Assembly (NCBI GenBank): GCA_001179505.1
Contig: CDMY01000635.1
Span: forward strand, 159,476 to 223,475
From: Vitrella brassicaformis
Taxonomy: Eukaryota > Sar > Vitrellaceae
DNA: 64,000 nucleotides
Direction: 5' to 3'
Position 1 is the first letter of the stretch; every line of letters begins with the position of its first letter. The notes beneath the pieces were generated by a model. It made no database searches and was not told the origin of the DNA. It worked only from the letters and a program-made list of their open reading frames with translations. Below are positions 57,252 through 64,000 of the stretch, piece by piece. The translations under genes were made by a program, and so were the position numbers.

Positions 57252-60025
57252 CTATCGGTTGTGGTTGTTGAGGTGGTGCTGCGGGTAGATCTGCGCCATC
57301 AGCAGCCGCTGCATCGCACTCTCAGCAATGCCCCCACCGAGTGCCGGTGCAGTCGCCGCACCGGCAGGCCACTGCCCCCAGCCGGCCTGCGGGTACTGCC
57401 CGAGTTGGTAGGGGTAGCCATTGGGCAGCTGGGCGTGTTGCGGTGATGCGATCTGAGTGGCACGGGTGGCGGGGCGGGGGTTGGGGATGCCGGCGCGGGG
57501 CATGATGGGGGCGTATCCACGGGGGGTGGTGCCAGTGTGGTTGTGGTTGGTGGCCGCCTGTGCAGCACTGGGGGACTGGCCGTTCTGCAACCCGATGCTG
57601 TTGTTGGTCGACTGGCCGTTGACGAGCTGCTTGCGGTCGACGTACGGATAGCGATGTGGGTGCGTGGCGAATACGTCACGGCCAAACAAACTCGCCGGCA
57701 CATCTGAAGCCAACACACAACACACACCACACAGCACAGAAAACATATATGGATCCATCCGAGAAATGACGGGGTCCCTCCCCTCTGGCTGGTGTGTGTG
57801 CATCGTATCGTATCTACCATTCGGGTATCCGCTGCGAGCGCGAGCAAAATCAGCAGCAGGCCCTCCCACGCCACGGGTCTTGGACGCCTCCTCCCGACGT
57901 GAGGCCGCCGCCGCAGGACCGTCCCTCTCATGCGTCTTAGACGCATCATCACCCAACACCATGGACGAGTCCTCACTCCCCAGAACAGGCGGTGTGCCCA
58001 TCGCAACACCACTGCCGCCGCCCCTACTGGGGCGAGCCAAACCCTTGCCGCTCAGATCGCCCTTGGCCTGCTGCTGCAGCCATGGCCACTGGTCCAGGGC
58101 GGACGATGCTGCTGCCGCTGCTGCCGCTGCTGCCGCTGCTGCCGCTGATGCCGACGTGGGGATGGTGCTGGTGGCGATCTGCGGCTTGTTGCCACCGTTG
58201 CTGGGGGGCAGCTGCAGAGGAGGGAAGAATGGGCGGTACGCGGGGGAAACAGACGACGACGAAGCCGCGGCAGGGCTGGCCGACACACCGTTGGCGTTGG
58301 CGTGGACCGTCGACGGCTGCTTGCTCGACGAGGCCTTGTATGAGGGCGCCACTGCAAACACCACACCACACCACACACGGCACAGCACAGCACACATAAA
58401 TGGATGGATGAGTGGATGTGGGATGTGTGTGTGTGTGTGTGCCGGTTTTCCCCGCCTTGGTTACTCGTGCGAGGCTGCGGCTGCACGAACGCCGGCTGCC
58501 CGAAGGACGCATACGCGTAGGGCGACGAGAGCAATGGCTGATAAGCCGAGGCCGACACACCGACACCAAGGCCGGTACCGAAGCCGCCGAAGCTGCCGCC
58601 CGCGACCTGGCCGAGGCCGTACTGGTGGTAGTGGGAGAAGGGCAGGGGAGGCCGGCCGCTGTCAGCCCCGGCCCCACTCTTGGCGGCCTGTCTGGTGCGG
58701 TCGCTAATGTTTGTGGCGTTGCTGCTGTTGGTGTCCAGAGAGCGTGATGGCGGCAGAACGGGCAGGTTGGCCCAGGGGGGAGGCTTGCCGAGTGCTGGTG
58801 CTGCGGGAGCCGCTGCCTCGCTCTCCCTGTTGCTGCCCGCCTCGCCCGTGTCGATGCTCTTGCACTCCTTGCGCACCATCTCCTTCACCAAACGAACGCG
58901 GCGAGCCAGACTCTCCCTCTCACGGCTCGCAGCGGCCGTCTCCCCCGCGGCCTTGCCCGGCGCCATCTCCACATCGCCGTCCACATCAACATCAACAGCA
59001 GCAGCCTTGCGGCGCCTCTTGGCGCGTCCCCCATTGTTGGCACTGTCGCCGCTGCTGTCGTTCTTGCTGGCGGACTCGTCTGTCTCGAACGACGGGGGCG
59101 AGGGCGAGCGCCTGCTGACCTGCCGCTTGCGCCTGGACCTGCGGCGGCCGCCTGCCTGCCCGAAAGTGCCGCTGGTGTCCTCCGAGTCCTCCTCCTCCTG
59201 CTGGGAGGGGGAGGGAGTGTCGTGGCCGGGGGGCGGGGGCGGACGGGGGGGGAGCACCATCGACGGCACCCCGTCGCGCGAGTAGTAGGCCATGTAGGCC
59301 TGCAGACAGCACAGCCAGCCATGGGATTGAAACACAGAGACCAGGTAGGGTGGGAGGATGTTGTGTGTGTGAGTGTGTGTGTAGGTGGGGTGGGTGGGGG
59401 TGGGGTGTGGTGTGATTGGGTGCACGGCCTTGCCCACCTGCTGGGAGAGGACAAACTCGTCGGTGTATTCGGCCACGGGGCAGGAGTCGTCATACAAACA
59501 CCACCGGGGCCGTTCAGCTGAACCTGTGGGGGCTGGCCAAGCCACACAACAGACAGACAGACACATGGACGGACAGGTATGATATGCATGTGATGTGCAG
59601 AGAGAGGGGGAGGTGGATTGGATGATGCGATGCACCCACCCACCCCACCCCCCATCAGTGACGTGACATGACCTACCTTTCTTCTCGGAGTCGTCATCGT
59701 CCTGCGCGAGGGCGTACACGGCGTAGTGACCCTCAACAGCACTCGAACCCTTGTGCACCACAACGGCTGACAACCACAGACACAGACAGAGGGAGAGATG
59801 GCATGGCTGCCCCCCCCACTCAGCTCACTCACTCACCAGTGAGTTTGTGTGTGCCCCGTTTGCCGTCCCCCGCGTCGACATGCATGGCCGACGACGATGC
59901 GGCCGCCGAGCCGTTGTTGGCGGCGTAGGCGTCGAGGTCCAACTCCAACGACAGCTCCACGTGGGTCTGCACCTGCAGAGACACAGACAGAAACAAACAG
60001 GCCAATGGAGGGGTGTGGGTTGTCC

Positions 60026-60060
<35 letters not shown>

Positions 60061-62027
60061 TGTGTGTGGTGCCCCCGTGCCCCCGTACCTTGTCATTGTT
60101 GTCCAGGAAGCGTTTGACCTGCAGGATGGCCACTTCTGGGACCACAGACATACTGGTGGCCTTGGAGGCGTCACGCTTGCGCCCACAGGCCTCACACTGG
60201 TACCTGACACACACACAAAGACACAGAGAGATACACACACACACGACACGTGCTGTGTGTGTGGATTGGATTGGGTGGGTGAGGTGCCTCCTTACTGGTT
60301 GTCGCCCTGCAGTGACTCCTGCGCGAAGTGCGATCTCATGCACTCGTCAACGCTAGCAGACTGCCAAAGGACACACACAGAGAGAGAGCAGAGAGATGCA
60401 ACAAACACATCAACCACGTCTCGCCTGCCTCCCTCCCTCCCTCCCTCTGTGTCAGTCTGATGGGTGCGTGAGTGTGTACCTCACCTCGTCCGTCATGCCG
60501 TTGCCAGGTATGGGGATGGACATGATCCAATGGGGCTCATCTCGCGTGCTGACCTTGCCGCAACACTTGCACGTCACCACCGTACGTTGCACACCTGACG
60601 CAACCAACAATAGTGAGTGACACACACACCACCCTGACTGACCACTTGTGGGTGTGTGCTGTCGTGTGGTGTGGTGTGGTGTGGGTGAATGGAGCGGTGC
60701 TGCGGCCCCACCTCTGAAGAGTTTGGAGACGGGCGTCTCGGTGGTGTGGTCGGCTCCCGCCTGCTCGAGGGTGATGTCGGTGGCCCCACTGTCCGACAAC
60801 ATGTCCGCCAGGATCTCGCGGTGGAGGGTGTCCAGAAAGAAGGTCGTCGCCTCTGCAACGTCCTCCTGCTTGCCAACACCTGCACACACACAGAGACAGA
60901 GAGGGAGACATGTGTGTTGGGCCGGGGGGCGGAGGGAGGGAGGGAGGGAGGGAGTGTTTGTGTGGTGTGGTGACTGACCGAAGTTGGGGCACGTCCGCAT
61001 GAGGGTGTAGAAGAAGGTGCTGGGTGTGATCTTGAGATTCAGACAGTCGGCCTTGTCCAGCAGCACCTCGCTGCGCTCGGCCGCCCGCTGCTTCGAAACT
61101 CTCTCCTTCTCGCCAACCGTCCACATGGCGCTGATCCATCCATCCACCACACACCAGACAACACACATAGAGAGAGGGACAGATGAGCGAGGTCTTGTCT
61201 GTGGTCTGCTTGTGCGTGCGTGTGGTGCTTCCTTCGGTCTTACCTTGTGACGAGCACCGTCTCCCAAAGTAGTGACGAACTCGGTGCCTTGTGGTCGGCT
61301 CTCGTGGCGCGGCCTCCCCTTCCCAAACGACCTAGGTTCTCGGTGCCCTTGTCTGCACACACAAGAATCGACCAGGAAGAGCCGTGAGCGGTGGTGGACT
61401 TCTCCCACCTGCAGCTGTCTGTCTGTCTGTCTGTCTGTGTGTCTGCGTCAGTTGGTATCAGTCAAACGTACCGCTCAGCTTCGGAGCGTAAGCCTCGAAC
61501 CGGCGAACCAGTGACTTCTTCCGGAGGGTATACGACGAGCCACCTGACCGACAGCCAGAGAAGAAGGAGTCCAACCAACGAACGATGCAGTCAGTCAGTG
61601 TGTGCGTCGTCTGTCGCCCTGTGCTGTGCTGTGCTGCGTTCTTGGGTGGCTCGGCTTCTTACTCTTGAGTAAGAAAAGGACTAGGGGGCGCACACGGAGC
61701 ACGTTCTGGAGCAAGGACGACATATAGCAGGACTGCTTCATGATGTTGAAGAACACCACATGTCGCGGCCACTGCAGCCCACGCATACAGCCACAACAGC
61801 ACCATATAGCAGTGCACAATGCCCCGAGAGACGAGGAATGCCCTCAGGTCGCTCACCCTTTGCAGCCACTGCTCGTCATACGGCACCGGGCTGGCGAACT
61901 GTGGGCTGTTGGATACTACTGCGAGGGTGGACGCCCTGCCCTTGGCTGCGGTGGGCGAAGGGGGACGGGGAGAGGGTGACCGAGCAGCTGATCGAGAGCG
62001 GCCTTTCCGGCCTTTCGTTGAAGGCAT
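57252..62027 (-). CDS. Ubiquitin-specific protease (USP) with long disordered C-terminus
   Basis: About 15 exons from ATG 62027 (MPSTKGRKGRSRSAARSPSP) to TAG 57252. Exon 1 splices over a 46-nt intron (61772-61817) into WPRHVVFFNIMKQSCYMSSL, LQNVLRVRPLVLFLL, the catalytic Cys box (SCYM-SLLQN) in divergent form. The catalytic core continues with FFYTLMRTCPNFGVGKQEDV, EATTFFLDTLHREILADML, a Zn finger with two CxxC pairs (TCKCCGKVSTRDEPHWIMSI; YQCEACGRKRDASK), VVPEVAILQVKRFLDNNDK, and the His box (VHKGSSAVEGHYAVYALAQ) with RWCLYDDSCPV. Then about 600 low-complexity residues follow: Ser/Arg-rich, a DVDVDGDVEM run, poly-Ala (58105-58152), Gln/Tyr/Pro-rich. It removes ubiquitin from proteins; the substrate is unknown. 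The Cys box lacks the usual GNTC (KQSC instead). Confidence 0.85.
58105..58152. repeat. GCTGCC repeat coding poly-Ala
   Basis: A hexamer repeat within the USP C-terminal exon encodes a run of 14 or so Ala. Confidence 0.85.
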
Positions 62028-62100
62028 GGTGGACGGGGCTGCTTCTCAACGCGGTACGGTGGCGTCAACTTCCCTCACGAACGTCATTTCGACTTTCCTG

Positions 62101-62150
62101 TTTCGGTTGCGAGCTTGGCCTGTCTGAAACCCTACACCCAAACCCTCCTG
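62101..62150 (+). promoter_or_regulatory. TGCGAGCTTGGCCT plus telo-box-like repeats, second copy
   Basis: TTTCGGTTGCGAGCTTGGCC is followed by AAACCCTACACCCAAACCCT, the same arrangement as at 54129. It lies between divergent starts at 62027 (-) and 62237 (+). Confidence 0.6.
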
Positions 62151-62236
62151 AATCGGCCAATTTGAAAATCAAAAGCCATCTTTTTACGGTAAAAAGACCG
62201 CTGGCCGTAGCTGCCCTGTCTTGAGCCATAAGTACT

Positions 62237-63179
62237 ATGGCGCCCGATAAAGAGAATGATGGCAAGTTCACGAGTCGATTGGAGAGAAGCAACTCCTACA
62301 GCACGCTGTGGTGGGACACGCAGTGCACGCACAGCCCAGATGAGCTCACACACTCCACACACAGGGCAGGCAGGACCTGGATCTTCGGAGGGAGGGAGAA
62401 GCAACACATTGTTTTGCTTTGCTTTGCATCTCATTGTTGTCCGTGGTGCGTCTGTGTCTGTCGTGTGTGTCACTCAGGGGCAACCGCGCGAATCTTCAGT
62501 CGTCTCGCTGTATCCACTACAACGCCCAGCAGCGGCGGTTCGACCTGCTCTGCCGCACTTGCCAATACAGCTTCCGCGTCGACGAACACGGGTCAAGCAC
62601 ACACAATCACACAATCACACAGCCACACACTAACACAACGAACCGCACGTCAGTCACGTCATCTGCCCCTGTGTGGTGTGTGTTGTGTTGTGTTGGTTGG
62701 TTTGTCGGCTGGTTGATTGATGCATGTGCGATGCAGTTGGCTTGAGCATCAGTACTGGGGTGTGCGTCTGCAGCCCGACGACGACCTGGACTTCCTGCAC
62801 CACACCAACGTTGCCCAGCCGTTCGACCCCATTCCTGAGAAAACGGAGAGATTCAAACCTCACCTCGCCGTCGCGTCAGACATCCTCAAGGTAGCTTGCT
62901 GCACAGGCAGGCAGACACGAAGGCAGGCAGGCAGGCAGACAGACAGACGGGGGATGATGGTCTGTCTCGATGTGTGTGGCTGTGATTGATTTGTGTGTGC
63001 AGCGTCAGTCGAATGACAGCAACCGCAACACATGGAAGGCGGCCACTATGATGCAGCGGCACCACTACAACGAGGAGGCCAGGTCAGCCAGCCAGGGGCC
63101 CTCAGACAGCTCAGCTCACAAACCGATACACTTGACGTGTTCATGTCATGCGTCTACCGTGTGTCTGTGTGTGTCTGTC

Positions 63180-63215
<36 letters not shown>

Positions 63216-64000
63216 CGCCTCGAGAATGCCTGCTGGAGACTCCTGGCCATGAAACAGAGACGGAAAGAGAAAGAGTAACTGAGCAGACACCAAACCACCC
63301 AGCGATTCACACACACACATCCATCCATCCATTCGTGTGTTGTCCGTGTGTGTGTGTGGTCAGGTGTGCCGAGACCGACTCCCCCCACACGTGCAGTGAG
63401 CACATCAGCATCCCCGTCACCGAGGAGGACCGAGCCCTGCTGTTTGAGGAGGCCATCCGCGCACTTATGACGGACAACCAAGACACCGTACTCAAGGCAC
63501 AGGCGGCCAACAAGGAACACTTCGACGTACGCGAAGAGGCCGACAAACGACACGAGGTGAGTGAGTGAGTTTTGTGCGCAGGCAGGCAGGCAGACAGACA
63601 GGCAGACACACACGAGAGAGTGAGAGGGATGTGCGTGTACGTCTGTCTGTCTGCCATGCTCGTGGTGTGTCTTTTTTTCAGCGTGAGATGTCCCGGATCC
63701 CTCCCGGGCTGGAGAGGGTCGGCAAGAACACCAAGTTGCTCGAGTTCTCCGATTACGGTCGGTTGGTGCTCACACACACACACTGACGTCAGTCGTGCAT
63801 CCGCATCCGTCCATCCATGCATCCCTTCATTCATTCATTCCATGTATCGGCGGTTGGGTTGGATGGGATGTCACTCAGGTACGGGTGACTACCGCATTCC
63901 GAGTTTCAACGTGACGTATGGCGACGGGAGCAACATCTCGCCCCTGCACTACAAGGCACACCGCATCACCCTGGGGGTGGTGCCCATGGACTGCAGCATG
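62237..64000 (+). CDS. Hypothetical protein, N-terminal part (continues beyond window)
   Basis: At least nine exons from ATG 62237 (MAPDKENDGKFTSRLERSNS). Readable parts: SRCIHYNAQQRRFDLLCRTC, QYSFRVDEH (a CxxC with a single earlier Cys, weakly like a zinc ribbon), WLEHQYWGVRLQPDDDLDFL, ERFKPHLAVASDILK, NRNTWKAATMMQRHHYNEEA, RLENACWRLLAMKQRRKEKE, CSEHISIPVTEEDRALLFEE, REMSRIPPGLERVGKNTKLL, then DYRIPSFNVTYGDGSNISPL at the right edge. I do not recognise a family. A basic helix (RLLAMKQRRKEKE) could be a nuclear signal. Several introns end in long TG tracts. Confidence 0.6.
63183..63211. repeat. TG microsatellite forming a splice acceptor tract
   Basis: A (GT)n run ends in GCAG at 63214, where the next exon (SRLENACWRL) begins. 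Confidence 0.85.

Noticed and set aside
58105-58152. GCTGCC array as a minisatellite insertion or mobile element
   Set aside because: It is in frame within an exon and encodes an Ala run typical of the low-complexity tail.
62480-62590. RPB9/TFIIS zinc ribbon in the right-edge gene
   Set aside because: Only one clear CxxC pair (LLCRTC) with one upstream Cys; the second pair and the downstream RPB9 sequence are absent.

Overview
The window is nuclear DNA from an intron-rich, compact, GC-moderate protist. The mix of genes points to a photosynthetic alveolate. It holds a pheophorbide a oxygenase/Tic55-like Rieske oxygenase (plastid chlorophyll breakdown), a dynein-arm assembly factor (flagella), mitochondrial cytochrome c peroxidase, an octotricopeptide-like organellar protein and a MATH-like protein. 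Introns are short GT-AG introns packed with TG and TCTG/TGGC/CAGT microsatellites. A chromerid alga such as Vitrella brassicaformis is my best guess; this is inference, not a match I could run.

Layout, left to right: partial cyclin copy 1 (-), small coiled-coil protein (-), a gene-poor 2.5 kb stretch, MATH-like Pro/Gly/Gln-rich protein (-), Rieske oxygenase (+), a 300-N gap, PUS10 (-), U2AF large subunit (+), OPR-like protein (-), a possible microprotein (+), Rag GTPase (-), single-pass membrane/secreted hypothetical (+), cytochrome c peroxidase (-), DNAAF3 (+), cyclin copy 2 (+), PH-domain protein (-), SAC3/GANP protein (+), MFS transporter (+), EBP2 (-), large nuclear protein (+, interrupted by a second 300-N gap), coiled-coil/hydrophobic protein (-), type I methionine aminopeptidase (+), ubiquitin-specific protease (-), and a hypothetical protein running off the right edge (+).

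The genes sit mostly as head-to-head pairs that share a 100-400 bp intergenic space. Almost every shared space carries a TGCGAGCTT-type element, and two of them also carry telo-box-like AAACCCT repeats directly behind it. This recurrent bidirectional-promoter architecture is the most interesting general signal in the window.

The second is a 1.4 kb inverted duplication (29-1406 and 32329-33727) that carries a cyclin gene with its introns; both copies are open, but they differ at a conserved cyclin-box Arg. No tRNA, rRNA, CRISPR array, transposase or viral gene was seen. Most genes are housekeeping (RNA processing, ribosome biogenesis, mRNA export, TOR signalling, N-terminal Met removal, deubiquitination) and are not a functional cluster. 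Exon limits were set by hand from splice signals and reading-frame continuity, so internal boundaries are approximate unless stated.
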